64,000 bases of DNA from BM003 sp963699835 (GTDB taxonomy: Bacteria; Pseudomonadota; Gammaproteobacteria; Steroidobacterales; BM003). Under the pieces are notes generated by a model. The model made no database searches. It saw nothing but the letters and a program-made list of their open reading frames with translations, and was not told the origin of the DNA. How positions within the stretch are numbered: position 1 is the stretch's first letter; each line of letters opens with the position of its first letter. Made by a program: the position numbers and the translations under genes. Of the stretch, positions 9,537-18,725 are shown one piece after another. The stretch spans positions 68,660 through 132,659 of the forward strand of contig CAVOVJ010000011.1 in the NCBI GenBank assembly GCA_963699835.1, written 5' to 3'.

Positions 9537-11082
9537 CTAATGCTGCTCGAAAGTGTCAAGTTCAGCAGCCGTCGCCAGCCGCGACAGAAATTGGCCGCCT
9601 GCAATGGCCTTCCCCACCCCGGCAATTTCGACGTCATGGCGGCGGTCTCCCTCCGACGCCGGTGCAAACTCGCGCAATCGTAACCGGATTGCCTCGATTT
9701 CGGCAGTGGCCGTCAACGGAAACTGCGCTTCAATTGCACGCGCCGCCGCGAGCAATTCGATGGCCAGTATGTGCTCCAGGTTGTCGCAAATACTCTGCAG
9801 TTTCAGTCCCGCCCAGGGAGCCATGCTGACATGGTCTTCCTGACCGGCCGAAGTTGGAATCGAGTCAACGCTGGCGGGATGGCTCAATGTCTTGTTTTCC
9901 GAGGCGAGTGCGGCGGCGGTAACGTGCGCGATCATCAGGCCCGATTGCAGCCCGGGTTCGCGAGCGAGGAACATGTTGAGGCTCGGGTTGATGCGGCGTT
10001 CCAGCAGGTCGATGCGACGCTCTGCCATAGTGCCGAGCTCGGTCGCCGCGATGGCCATGAAGTCGCACACGAACCCCAGGGGTTCGGCGTGGAAATTGCC
10101 TCCCGACAACACATCGTCACCGAAAATCAGTGGGTTATCGGACACTGCATTGCACTCGTTTTCCAGCACCTCGGCGCAGTGATGCAAGGTATCCCAGACG
10201 GCGCCGAGGACCTGGGGCATGCAGCGGACCGAATAAGGATCCTGGACGCGGTCACAGTCGGCGTGGCCGGAGTGGATTTTGCTGGCGGTCAACAGCCGGC
10301 GAAACGCCTGGGCGACGCGGCGCTGTCCGCGCATGCCGCGGGCATCGTGTATGCGCCGATCGAAAGGCGTGAAACTGCCGGCAAGCCCCTCGACGGTCAT
10401 CGCGCCGGCGATGATCGACGTGCGCAAAAGGTTGTCCAGGCGATACAGGCCCTCGATCGCCAGTGCGGCGGACAACTGCGTTCCGTTCAATAACGCGAGC
10501 CCCTCTTTCGCCTGCAGCTTCACCGGTTCGAACCCCGCGGCCCGCGGGACGTCGACGCCGGTGATTTTTTCTCCCCTCCGCAGCGCCTCGCCCTCACCGA
10601 TAAGCGCGAGTGTCATGTGAGCCAGCGGCGCCAGGTCACCCGATGCGCCGACCGAGCCTTTCGCCGGAATCAGCGGGATGACGTCGCTATTGCCCAGGGC
10701 CAGCAATGCGTCGACGACTTCCGGGCGGATCCCGGAGCAACCCGCCGCGAGACTGTTGGCTTTCAGAACCAAGACGCGGCGAACCAGCTTCTCGCCGAGA
10801 GCCTCACCGACGCCGCAGGTGTGGCTGCGGGCCAGGTTGTATTGCAGTTCGACGACCTGGGACTCGGGAATATGACGATTAGCGAAAGCACCGAAGCCGG
10901 TGTTGATGCCGTAGCAAATGCGTTTGCTGCGGATAACATGCGGCAACGGTTTCGACGCTTGCGAGCATGTTCGCGCGTGCCCCGGGTGCCAGTTCGAGGT
11001 GCGGTCGTTCACGATCAAATTGCGCTAGCCGCGCGAGGGTCAGGGTGCGGCCGTCAAGGTTCACGCGGGGGGTTGCCGCCAT
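9537..11082 (-). pseudogene. hutH: Histidine ammonia-lyase, frameshifted in this sequence
   Basis: Deaminates histidine to urocanate. The family's N-terminus (MAATPRVNLDGRTLTLARL) starts at 11082 behind GGAG, then runs out of frame; the rest (YGINTGFG, LQYNLARSHTCGVGEAL, GSVGASGDLAPLAH carrying the Ala-Ser-Gly that forms the MIO cofactor, DPYSVRCMPQVLGA, SGGNFHAEPL, QEDHVSM) is in another frame. Removing one C near 10941 joins them into 514 residues, the normal length, reading SVETVAHVIRSKRICYG. The Ser-His after NLAR points to histidine rather than tyrosine or phenylalanine as substrate. No hutU, hutI or hutG lies nearby. Confidence 0.85.
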
Positions 11083-11139
11083 CGGATGCTCCGTTGGAGA
11101 TCGGTGAAGTCGAGATTATCGCCTAATCTAAAACGGAAT

Positions 11140-11168
11140 CGGGCTGGCCGCCAGCGGCGACCAGCCCG
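11140..11168 (-). terminator. Strong stem-loop after the methyltransferase gene
   Basis: CGGGCTGG (11140-11147) pairs with CCAGCCCG (11161-11168), and inside it CGCC pairs with GGCG around a 3-base loop, about 12 bp with one mismatch. On the minus strand it lies 25 bases after the methyltransferase stop and is followed by a short T-rich stretch (CCGTTTTAG). It probably ends that transcript before hutH. Confidence 0.55.
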
Positions 11169-11193
11169 CTCTTTATACCCGCGAGATACGCTG

Positions 11194-12031
11194 TCAGCGC
11201 GGTTTGCGAAAACGCAGTGTCATTCGATCGCTTTCGCCGATCCCGCGATAACGCTCCCTGTCCACGTCGCCAAGACGATAACTTGGGGGCAGTGTCCAGA
11301 CTCCCTCGGGATGATCGTGGGTATCTTTGGGATTCGCGTTGATCTCGGAGCGAGCCTCGGCGACAAATCCCGCGGCCTGGGCAATGGCGATCACGGCCTG
11401 CTCCGTTACGTAACCCGATTTCGAACTGTCGGCGGGCGCCCCGGGGGCGGCACGGTGCTGGACGACGCCGAGCACGCCGCCGGGTTTGAGGACCCTGAAG
11501 GCCTCGGCGAAGACACTGTCTGCCAACCCGTTGTTGATGAAGCTGTGGGTGTTACGGAACGTCAGTACCATGTCGGCGGAGCCCGGCGCGCCCAGGGAGG
11601 TCTTGCGCGGGGGGTCCCATTCAATGATTTTGACACTGCCGTATACGTCAGGGTTGGCAGCGACCTTGTCCATCAGCGCCTTGTGCAGACGCGGACGATA
11701 TTCGGGAGTCGTGTCCATGCCATAACTGGCAGCCACCAGGGTTCCCTCGTCGCGCAGAAACGGAGCCAGAATCTCGGTGTACCAGCCACCGCCCGGCCAC
11801 AGCTCGATGACTGTCATACCTGGTTCGATGCCGAAAAAAGCGAGCGTCTCCACCGGATCCCGGTTTTCGTCGCGCGCCTGGTTGGCGGGACTGCGATGGG
11901 TGCCGCCAACGGCCTTCAGAAGGCCGGTACCCACAGCGTCGGCGTGATGTTCGGCGCGCGCTTCACCGGTGACCTGAAATCCGAAGGCAGAGTGTCAGTG
12001 ACAGTACGGTTGTTTTGATCTGAGTTTTCAT
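11194..12031 (-). CDS. Exported class I SAM-dependent methyltransferase (COG4798-like), frameshift in signal peptide
   Basis: The catalytic part is intact: FFGIEPGMTVIELWPGGGWYT is the SAM-binding motif I region, followed by ADMVLTFRNTHSF and FRVLKPGG. Such predicted methyltransferases carry a signal peptide. Here ATG at 12031, behind GGAAGG, begins MKTQIKTTVLSLTL, but the frame breaks at 11985-11998; dropping one base gives a signal peptide ending GEARA and 278 residues overall. Without that correction the only start would be the GTG at 11934. Substrate is unknown; location is probably periplasmic. Confidence 0.7.
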
Positions 12032-12131
12032 TTTCCTTCCGTTTGTTTCAACCAAAATCGGGTTAAGTCCGGGCCATCGCGCGATCGTTGATCTGGCCGC
12101 AACCGCCGGGGTTCGTCGAGAGCGCGGGCGC

Positions 12132-13799
12132 TCAGCGCTGCAACGGCTTGTAACGCAGCCGGTGCGGTTGTGCGGCTTCATCGCCGCGGCGACGGTGAAA
12201 ATCCTCCTCGTAGGCCTGGTAATTCCCCTCGAACCACACCACTTCGCTGTTGCCCTCGAACGCCAGAATATGCGTGGCGATGCGGTCGAGAAACCAGCGA
12301 TCATGCGAGATCACGGCTGCGCAGCCGGGAAACGTCAGCAGGGCTTCCTCGAGCGCGCGGAGCGTTTCCACATCGAGATCATTGGTCGGTTCGTCGAGCA
12401 ACAGCACATTTCCGCCGGAACGCAGCAGCTTGGCCAGGTGTACCCGGTTGCGCTCGCCACCCGACAGACTGCCCACGTGTTTTTGCTGATCCGCACCCTT
12501 GAAATTGAAGCGCCCGACATAGGCTCGCGAGGGAGTTTCGTAATTGCCGATCCGGATGATGTCCTGGCCGTCCGAGATTTCTTCCCACACGGTCTTGTCG
12601 TCGCTGAGTGCTGCCCGGCTCTGATCCACGTAGGCGAGTTCGACGCTGTCGCCAAAACGGATGTCACCGTTGTCGGGGGTTTCCTGTCCGGCCAGCATGC
12701 GGAACAGCGTCGTTTTTCCAGCCCCGTTCGGGCCGATGATCCCGACAATGCCACCGCGCGGCAGACTGAAACTCAGATCGTCTATCAACAGGCGATCGCC
12801 GAATCCCTTACTGAGCCCGGTTGCCTCAATGACGAGGTCGCCAAGCCGTGGCCCCGGCGGGATATAGATTTCGTTGGTCTCATTGCGACGCTGGTAGTCC
12901 TGGCTGGACAGCTCCTCGAACTGGCGCAGCCGCGCCTTCGACTTCGCCTGGCGGCCTTTCGGGTTGGTGCGTACCCATTCCAGTTCATGCTGCATCGAGC
13001 GTATGCGCGCGCTCTCCTGTTTTTCCTCGATTTCCAGACGCTGCTCTTTCTGTTCCAGCCACGAGGTGTAGTTGCCTTGCCAAGGGATTCCATGACCGCG
13101 GTCCAGCTCCAGAATCCAGCCGGCGACATTGTCGAGAAAATAGCGATCATGGGTCACCGCAATAACGGTGCCGGGATAAGACTCGAGGAAGCGCTCAAGC
13201 CAGGCCACCGATTCCGCATCGAGGTGGTTGGTAGGTTCGTCCAGCAGAAGCATATCCGGCTTTTCGAGCAGCAAACGGCACAAAGCGACACGCCGCCGTT
13301 CGCCGCCGGACAGTCTGGTCACCTCGGCATCCCATGGCGGCAAGCGCAGGGCGTCGGCCGCAATTTCCAGCGCCCGTTCGAGATTGTGGCCGTCACCGGC
13401 CTCGACAATGTTCTCGAGCCGCGCCTGTTCTTTCGCCAGGGCATCGAAATCGGCGTCGGGCTCAGCGTACGCGGCATAGACTTCTTCGAGCCGCTGCAGT
13501 GCGGCGGTGATCTCCCCGAGCGCCAGCTCGACGTTGCCGCGCACGTCGAGTTTGTCGTCGAGCTGCGGTTCCTGGGGCAGGTAGCCGATCCTGATTCCGG
13601 GCTGCGGCCGCGCTTCACCCTCGAATTCGGTGTCTGCGCCGGCCATGATTCGCAACAGCGTCGATTTGCCCGAGCCGTTGAGCCCGAGCACTCCGATTTT
13701 CGCTCCGGGGAAAAAACTCAGGGAAATGTCACGCAGAATGTACTTCTTCGGAGGCACGATTCTGGCGACCCGGTTCATTGTGTAGACGTACTGGGCCAT
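12132..13799 (-). CDS. ettA: Energy-dependent translational throttle protein EttA (ABC-F ATPase)
   Basis: 555 residues from the ATG at 13799 (MAQYVYTMNRVARIVPPKK), the standard EttA start and length; the open frame upstream is non-homologous. Two ABC domains are seen: Walker A GLNGSGKST and GPNGAGKTT, signatures LSGGERRRVALCR and LSGGERNRVHLAK, Walker B LLLDEPTNHLD and LLLDEPTNDLD. The charged linker between them is the ribosomal P-site-tRNA contact region. EttA binds the E site and gates the first peptide bonds according to ATP/ADP ratio. It is transcribed divergently from glyA. Confidence 0.96.
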   Translation of the reverse strand: MAQYVYTMNRVARIVPPKKYILRDISLSFFPGAKIGVLGLNGSGKSTLLRIMAGADTEFEGEARPQPGIRIGYLPQEPQLDDKLDVRGNVELALGEITAALQRLEEVYAAYAEPDADFDALAKEQARLENIVEAGDGHNLERALEIAADALRLPPWDAEVTRLSGGERRRVALCRLLLEKPDMLLLDEPTNHLDAESVAWLERFLESYPGTVIAVTHDRYFLDNVAGWILELDRGHGIPWQGNYTSWLEQKEQRLEIEEKQESARIRSMQHELEWVRTNPKGRQAKSKARLRQFEELSSQDYQRRNETNEIYIPPGPRLGDLVIEATGLSKGFGDRLLIDDLSFSLPRGGIVGIIGPNGAGKTTLFRMLAGQETPDNGDIRFGDSVELAYVDQSRAALSDDKTVWEEISDGQDIIRIGNYETPSRAYVGRFNFKGADQQKHVGSLSGGERNRVHLAKLLRSGGNVLLLDEPTNDLDVETLRALEEALLTFPGCAAVISHDRWFLDRIATHILAFEGNSEVVWFEGNYQAYEEDFHRRRGDEAAQPHRLRYKPLQR

Positions 13800-13962
13800 G
13801 GGGTCTCGCATTTGTCGGGAAAGGCGCGGGATTATCGGCAATCGCGGCCCGCCATGCCAGTGGTGTACCGCTGGAGCAAAGGCGGGCGGCGTGGCCCCCG
13901 TTGCAGCGCGCCCTCGGGTACAATCGCCGCAACCTGCCATTTTTGTTCATGGAGACGCCAGA

Positions 13963-15252
13963 ATGTTCACGCCCGACCTGACAATTGCCGCATTCGATCC
14001 GGAACTGGCTTCGGCCATGGAACAGGAACGCCAGCGTCAGGAAGACCACATCGAACTTATCGCCTCCGAGAACTACGCCAGCCCTGCTGTGCTCGAGGCG
14101 CAGGGATCAGTGCTGACCAACAAGTACGCGGAGGGTTATCCCGGCAAGCGCTATTACGGTGGTTGCGAGTTCGTGGATATCGCCGAACGTCTGGCGATCG
14201 AACGTGTGTGCAAGCTATTTGGGGCGGACTATGCCAACGTACAGCCGCATTCCGGCTCGCAAGCCAACGCCGCGGTGTTTATGGCGCTGTTGCAGCCGGG
14301 CGATACGATTCTCGGGATGAGTCTTGCGCACGGGGGGCATCTGACCCATGGTGCCAAGGTCAATTTTTCCGGCAAGCTGTTTAATGCCGTTCAGTACGGT
14401 ATTGACGAGAACAGCGGCGAGATCGATTACGAACAGGTCGGCGCGCTCGCCCGCGAACATCGCCCGCGGATGATCGTGGCCGGTTTTTCCGCCTACTCCA
14501 GAGTCATCGACTGGCAGAAATTTCGTGACATAGCCGACGAGGTGGGTGCCTACTTCGTTGTCGACATGGCGCATGTCGCCGGTCTCGTTGCCGCGGGCGT
14601 TTATCCGAGCCCGGTTGCCATCGCTGATGTCGTGACCAGCACTACACACAAGACGCTGCGCGGCCCGCGTGGCGGCATCATCCTTGCGCGCGAAAACGCC
14701 GAGCTGACGAAAAAACTCAACTCGCTGGTTTTCCCGGGTACCCAGGGCGGACCGCTGATGCATGTCATCGCGGCCAAAGCCGTGGCTTTTCTCGAGGCGA
14801 TGCAACCCGGGTTTGTCGAGTATCAGCAGCAGGTGGTCGCCAATGCCCGGCTGATGACAGAGATCCTGACGCAGCGGGGTTTCAGGATCGTTTCCGGCGG
14901 GACCGACAATCACCTGTTGCTGCTTGACCTGATCGACAAGGACATCACGGGCAAGGATGCGGATGCAGCGCTGGGGCGCGCAAATATCACGGTCAACAAG
15001 AACGCGGTGCCAAACGATCCGCGGTCGCCTTTTGTAACGAGTGGCCTGCGTCTTGGAACCCCCGCGATCACCACGCGCGGATTCGGCACGGACGAGGTAA
15101 CGGCACTGACTCACTGGATTGCCGATATTCTCGACGACATTTCCAACGAGGACACGATCGACCGGGTGCGCGGACAGGTTCTGGAACTGTGCGGCCGGTT
15201 TCCCGTCTACCGCGCGGCGCCGTCGGCGACGCAGGCCGCGGTTGGCGCGTGA
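13963..15252 (+). CDS. glyA: Serine hydroxymethyltransferase
   Basis: 429 residues; the ATG at 13963 has GGAGA nine bases upstream and gives the usual N-terminus (MFTPDLTIAAFDPELASAM). It interconverts serine and glycine with tetrahydrofolate, the main one-carbon source. The PLP lysine is in VTSTTHKTLRGPRGG; HIELIASENYAS and AEGYPGKRYYGG are family signatures. A TACAAT at 13919 may be its -10 box, without a clear -35. It opens a long gene run (nrdR, rib genes, nusB, thiL, pgpA) in which riboflavin and folate functions are mixed. Confidence 0.97.
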   Translation: MFTPDLTIAAFDPELASAMEQERQRQEDHIELIASENYASPAVLEAQGSVLTNKYAEGYPGKRYYGGCEFVDIAERLAIERVCKLFGADYANVQPHSGSQANAAVFMALLQPGDTILGMSLAHGGHLTHGAKVNFSGKLFNAVQYGIDENSGEIDYEQVGALAREHRPRMIVAGFSAYSRVIDWQKFRDIADEVGAYFVVDMAHVAGLVAAGVYPSPVAIADVVTSTTHKTLRGPRGGIILARENAELTKKLNSLVFPGTQGGPLMHVIAAKAVAFLEAMQPGFVEYQQQVVANARLMTEILTQRGFRIVSGGTDNHLLLLDLIDKDITGKDADAALGRANITVNKNAVPNDPRSPFVTSGLRLGTPAITTRGFGTDEVTALTHWIADILDDISNEDTIDRVRGQVLELCGRFPVYRAAPSATQAAVGA

Positions 15253-15262
15253 TTCGTGAGCA

Positions 15263-15787
15263 ATGCACTGTCCTTTCTGCGGTCACTCTGAAACCAAGGT
15301 AGCCGACTCCCGTTTGGCGGGAGAAGGGCGCCAGGTGCGGCGGCGGCGCGAGTGCCTGAGTTGTGCCGAGCGATTCACGACTTTCGAAACGGCGGAACTG
15401 GTGCTGCCTCATGTCGTAAAGAGCGACGCCAGCCGCCAGCCGTTCGACGAGGCCAAACTCCGTGCCGGGATCGAGCGGGCTTTGGAGAAACGCCCGGTAA
15501 GCAGCGAAGCCGTGGAGGAGGCGTTGTCCCGAATCGTGCACAAACTCCAGGTGGCCGGGGAGCGCGAAGTACATTCAGTCCTGATTGGCGAACTCGTTAT
15601 GGAAGAGTTGCGCCAGCTCGACGAAGTCGCTTTCGTCCGCTTTGCTTCCGTCTACCGCAGTTTTCAGGATGTCGAGGAATTTCGCGAGGAGATCGAACGC
15701 TTGCAACAGGTATCGCGCGAGTTTGCCGATCGCGAACAGATGTCCCTGTTGCCCGAGGATCGGCTGCGACGTGGCCGGCGCCAGTGA
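15263..15787 (+). CDS. nrdR: Transcriptional repressor NrdR
   Basis: 174 residues starting MHCPFCGHSETKVADSR. The N-terminal zinc ribbon uses CPFC and CLSC; the ATP-cone follows (KSDASRQPFDEAKLR, FVRFASVYRSF). NrdR senses ATP/dATP and represses ribonucleotide reductase genes at NrdR boxes. It lies 10 bases after glyA, and its stop overlaps the ribD start as GTGA. This placement between glyA and ribD is common in Gammaproteobacteria. The C-terminal tail (after about residue 145) is charged and somewhat longer than in short homologues. Confidence 0.97.
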   Translation: MHCPFCGHSETKVADSRLAGEGRQVRRRRECLSCAERFTTFETAELVLPHVVKSDASRQPFDEAKLRAGIERALEKRPVSSEAVEEALSRIVHKLQVAGEREVHSVLIGELVMEELRQLDEVAFVRFASVYRSFQDVEEFREEIERLQQVSREFADREQMSLLPEDRLRRGRRQ

Positions 15788-16881
15788 GTCTGACAGCGAC
15801 GGATGAGGGATACATGGTGCGCGCGCTGGCGCTTGCGGCGCGCGGACTCTATACGACCCATCCAAATCCGCGGGTCGGCTGCGTTATTGTCAACGGCGAT
15901 CAGGTTGTGGCGGAGGGTTGGCACCGGCGTGCCGGGGAGCCGCATGCCGAGGCGCTGGCGCTGGCCGAGGCCGGCGCGCGTGCGCGCGGGGCGACGATCT
16001 ATCTGACTCTCGAGCCATGCAGCCATCGCGGCAGAACTGAGCCATGCGTCGATGCAGTCATCGCGGCGGGGCCGGCTCGCGTCATTGTAGCGATGCGCGA
16101 CCCCAATCCCCTCGTCGATGGCAACGGCATTGGCACAATGCGCGACGCGGGGATCCAGGTAGAAGTGGGCCTTTGCGGCGAACGTGCCGAGGCGCTCAAC
16201 CGCGGGTTCGTGTCGCGAATGCGCCGTGGCAGGCCATGGGTGGTCAGCAAGATCGCGGCGAGTGTCGACGGCCGCACTGCCCTCGCCAGCGGCGAAAGCA
16301 AATGGATTTCCAGCGCGGAATCGCGGACCGATGTGCAACGGCTTCGGGCTGGTTGCAGCGCGATTCTCACGGGCATCGGCACTGTGCTCGCGGACGATCC
16401 GTCGCTGAATGTTCGCCTCGAGGGCTGCGAACGGCAACCGCTGCGGGTGATTTGTGATACCCGCCTGCGTATTGCGCCGACTGCACGAACCCTCGGCGTC
16501 GATGGCTCCGTGTTGATTGCGACGGCCAGCCGCGACAGCGACCGGCGCGCTGCGCTTGCGCTGGCAGGCGCCGGGTTCCTGGACATCGCGGAGCGGGGCG
16601 GTCATCTTGATCTGCGCCAGCTGCTCGAGCAGCTGGCGCAGCGCGAAGTCAACGAGGTCCTGGTTGAGGCCGGGGCGCATTTGAACGGTGCGCTGGCCGC
16701 AGCGGGGCTGCTGGATGAGCTGGTGGTCTACTACGCGCCGAGTCTGCTGGGCAGCGACGGCCGCGGCATGTTTCACCTGCCGCAGGTCGCATCCATGTCC
16801 GACAAGGTAGAATGCAGTTTTTTGGAAAGCGTCAGAGTCGGGCCGGATCTCAGAGTCCGGTTGCTCTTCGCAGATACCTAG
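15784..16881 (+). CDS. ribD: Bifunctional diaminohydroxyphosphoribosylaminopyrimidine deaminase / 5-amino-6-(5-phosphoribosylamino)uracil reductase
   Basis: 365 residues from the GTG that overlaps nrdR; this start keeps the conserved DEGYMVRALALAARG, whereas the ATG at 15814 would cut it. The N-terminal cytidine-deaminase-type domain has NPRVGCVIV, HAEALALAEA and the zinc motif LEPCSHRGRTEPC; the C-terminal reductase domain has KIAASVDGRTAL, KWISS and VEAGAHLNGALAAAG. It performs the second and third steps of riboflavin synthesis. The next gene, ribE, follows after 7 bases. Confidence 0.96.
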   Translation: MSLTATDEGYMVRALALAARGLYTTHPNPRVGCVIVNGDQVVAEGWHRRAGEPHAEALALAEAGARARGATIYLTLEPCSHRGRTEPCVDAVIAAGPARVIVAMRDPNPLVDGNGIGTMRDAGIQVEVGLCGERAEALNRGFVSRMRRGRPWVVSKIAASVDGRTALASGESKWISSAESRTDVQRLRAGCSAILTGIGTVLADDPSLNVRLEGCERQPLRVICDTRLRIAPTARTLGVDGSVLIATASRDSDRRAALALAGAGFLDIAERGGHLDLRQLLEQLAQREVNEVLVEAGAHLNGALAAAGLLDELVVYYAPSLLGSDGRGMFHLPQVASMSDKVECSFLESVRVGPDLRVRLLFADT

Positions 16882-16888
16882 GATTTCG

Positions 16889-17536
16889 ATGTTCACCGGC
16901 ATCATCGAGGCCACCGGCAGGATCAGGGCGCGGCGCGGCGTCGGCGGCGACGTACGTCTCGAGATCCAGTCGGATGGGCTCGAATTCTCCGCCGTCAAGC
17001 CGGGCGACAGCATTGCGGTAAACGGAGTCTGCCTTACCGCGATCGAACTTGGTCCGGACTGGTTCGCCGCCGATTGCTCTGTCGAGACATTGAGTCTGAC
17101 CAGTCTCGGTGGTCTTGATGATCGCGCCAGGCTCAATCTCGAAAAGGCGCTGGTTGCCGGCCAGCCCCTCGGCGGCCATCTTGTCAGCGGACATGTCGAT
17201 GGCATCGGCTGCTGTGTGTCGCGTCGCGCGGACGCCCGGTCGGTGCGCTTCGAGTTCGAGTTGCCGCGCGAACTTGCGCGCTATGTCGCACGCAAAGGCT
17301 CGATCTGTATCGATGGCGTCAGTCTTACGGTTAATGATGTTGCCGGTGAACGGTTCGGCGTGAATATCGTGCCGCATACGCTTGCCGCGACGAACATCGG
17401 CGACATTGCTCCGGGCACAATCGTCAATATCGAGGTGGATGTTATTGCGCGGTACCTGGAACAACTCCTGCGAGACCGGGGGGATGGCGGTCTCGATCTC
17501 GACAAGCTCAGGCTGCACGGCTTCGCTGCGGACTAG
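16889..17536 (+). CDS. ribE: Riboflavin synthase alpha subunit
   Basis: 215 residues starting MFTGIIEATG, the invariant family start. Two lumazine-binding repeats are visible: VNGVCLTAI, then LGGHLVSGHVDG, and in the second half IDGVSLTVNDV with NIVPHTLAATNI. It dismutates two lumazine molecules to riboflavin and aminopyrimidine. Gene order ribD-ribE-ribBA-ribH supplies every late step in one run. The symbol ribC is used for the same protein in some species. Confidence 0.96.
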   Translation: MFTGIIEATGRIRARRGVGGDVRLEIQSDGLEFSAVKPGDSIAVNGVCLTAIELGPDWFAADCSVETLSLTSLGGLDDRARLNLEKALVAGQPLGGHLVSGHVDGIGCCVSRRADARSVRFEFELPRELARYVARKGSICIDGVSLTVNDVAGERFGVNIVPHTLAATNIGDIAPGTIVNIEVDVIARYLEQLLRDRGDGGLDLDKLRLHGFAAD

Positions 17537-17548
17537 ACGGAGAGAAGT

Positions 17549-18694
17549 ATGGCGCTCAATACGATTGAGGAAGTCCTAGAGGATCTGCGGCTTGGCCGGA
17601 TGGTTATCATCATGGATGACGAGGATCGCGAAAACGAGGGTGACCTGGTAATGGCCGCCGACAGGGTTACCCCGGATGCCATTAATTTCATGGCCCGGTA
17701 CGGTCGTGGCCTGATTTGCCTGACGCTGACCCGAGACCGTTGCCGGCAACTGCGTTTGCCGCTGATGGTGTCGGATACCGACGATCAGCACGGCACCAAT
17801 TTCACGTTGTCGATCGAGGCGGCCGAGGGCATCACTACCGGCATCTCCGCGCATGATCGCGCGGTCACCGTGGCAGCGGCGGTCAAGCCCGATGCGAGGC
17901 CGGAGGACTTGCGCCAGCCGGGGCATATTTTCCCGCTCATGGCCCAGGCCGGAGGTGTTCTGAGCAGGGCCGGACATACCGAGGCCGGTTGCGATCTTGC
18001 GCGACTCTCGGGTGCAAGCGAGCCGTCCGCCGTGATCGTTGAAATCATGAACGAGGACGGGACGATGGCGCGGCGCCCCGATCTCGAGAAATTCGCGGCC
18101 CACCACGGCCTCAAAATTGGCACGATTGCCGACCTGATTCGCTACCGCCTGGACAAGGAACCTAGCGTCGAACGGATCATGGAGCAGGACGTCAGCACCG
18201 CGTTCGGCCAGTGGCGCCTCTATTGCTATGACGATTACGTGCATCGTAACGTCCACCTGGCACTTGTGAAGGGGGATCTTTCGCAGCAAGATGCGCCGCT
18301 GGTTCGGGTTCACTTGCCCGACACACTGCGGGATGTCGTCGGAGTACGCAGCCCGGCGCTTGGCTGGCCTCTCGGCGATGCGATGCAATGGATCGAGGAC
18401 GAGGGAGTTGGCGTCGTGATAATCCTGCGCCAGCAGGAGGGTCCGCGCGAGCTGATAGATGCCGCTGCCTCGCTGCAGGCAGGTGCGCATTTGAAGGAAG
18501 CCGGTGGAGGCGGAGCGCCGATGCTCCGAACCTATGGCATCGGCGCGCAGATTTTGCGCGATCTAGGCGTACACCGGATGCGCGTGCTGAGCTCGCCGAA
18601 ACAGATGCAGGGCATCTCGGGATTCGATCTCGAGGTCGTCGGCTATGTCGACGAGCGCCCGCTCACGGCCAAAGCCGCCGCCGCATCGGACTGA
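17549..18694 (+). CDS. ribB: 3,4-dihydroxy-2-butanone 4-phosphate synthase with degenerate GTP cyclohydrolase II-like domain
   Basis: 381 residues. The N-terminal DHBP synthase domain (about 1-200) is intact: MDDEDRENEGDLVMAAD, HGTNFTLSIEAAEGITTG, GHTEAGCDL. The C-terminal half has the GCHII fold (VRVHLPDT, LRQQEGPREL, RTYGIGAQILRDLG) but lacks the three zinc-binding cysteines: the expected SECLTGD...LRCDCG region reads LPDTLRDVVGVRSPALG. It is therefore expected to make DHBP but not to open GTP. Such hybrids are known in Proteobacteria, with a separate RibA elsewhere. Confidence 0.93.
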   Translation: MALNTIEEVLEDLRLGRMVIIMDDEDRENEGDLVMAADRVTPDAINFMARYGRGLICLTLTRDRCRQLRLPLMVSDTDDQHGTNFTLSIEAAEGITTGISAHDRAVTVAAAVKPDARPEDLRQPGHIFPLMAQAGGVLSRAGHTEAGCDLARLSGASEPSAVIVEIMNEDGTMARRPDLEKFAAHHGLKIGTIADLIRYRLDKEPSVERIMEQDVSTAFGQWRLYCYDDYVHRNVHLALVKGDLSQQDAPLVRVHLPDTLRDVVGVRSPALGWPLGDAMQWIEDEGVGVVIILRQQEGPRELIDAAASLQAGAHLKEAGGGGAPMLRTYGIGAQILRDLGVHRMRVLSSPKQMQGISGFDLEVVGYVDERPLTAKAAAASD

Positions 18695-18725
18695 TGATCA
18701 AACCAATGGATTCAGAGTATCGGAT

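Noticed and set aside
12162..13960. Long plus-strand open frame (to 14384) opposite ettA
   Set aside because: Antisense to ettA and then out of frame with glyA; no family resemblance.
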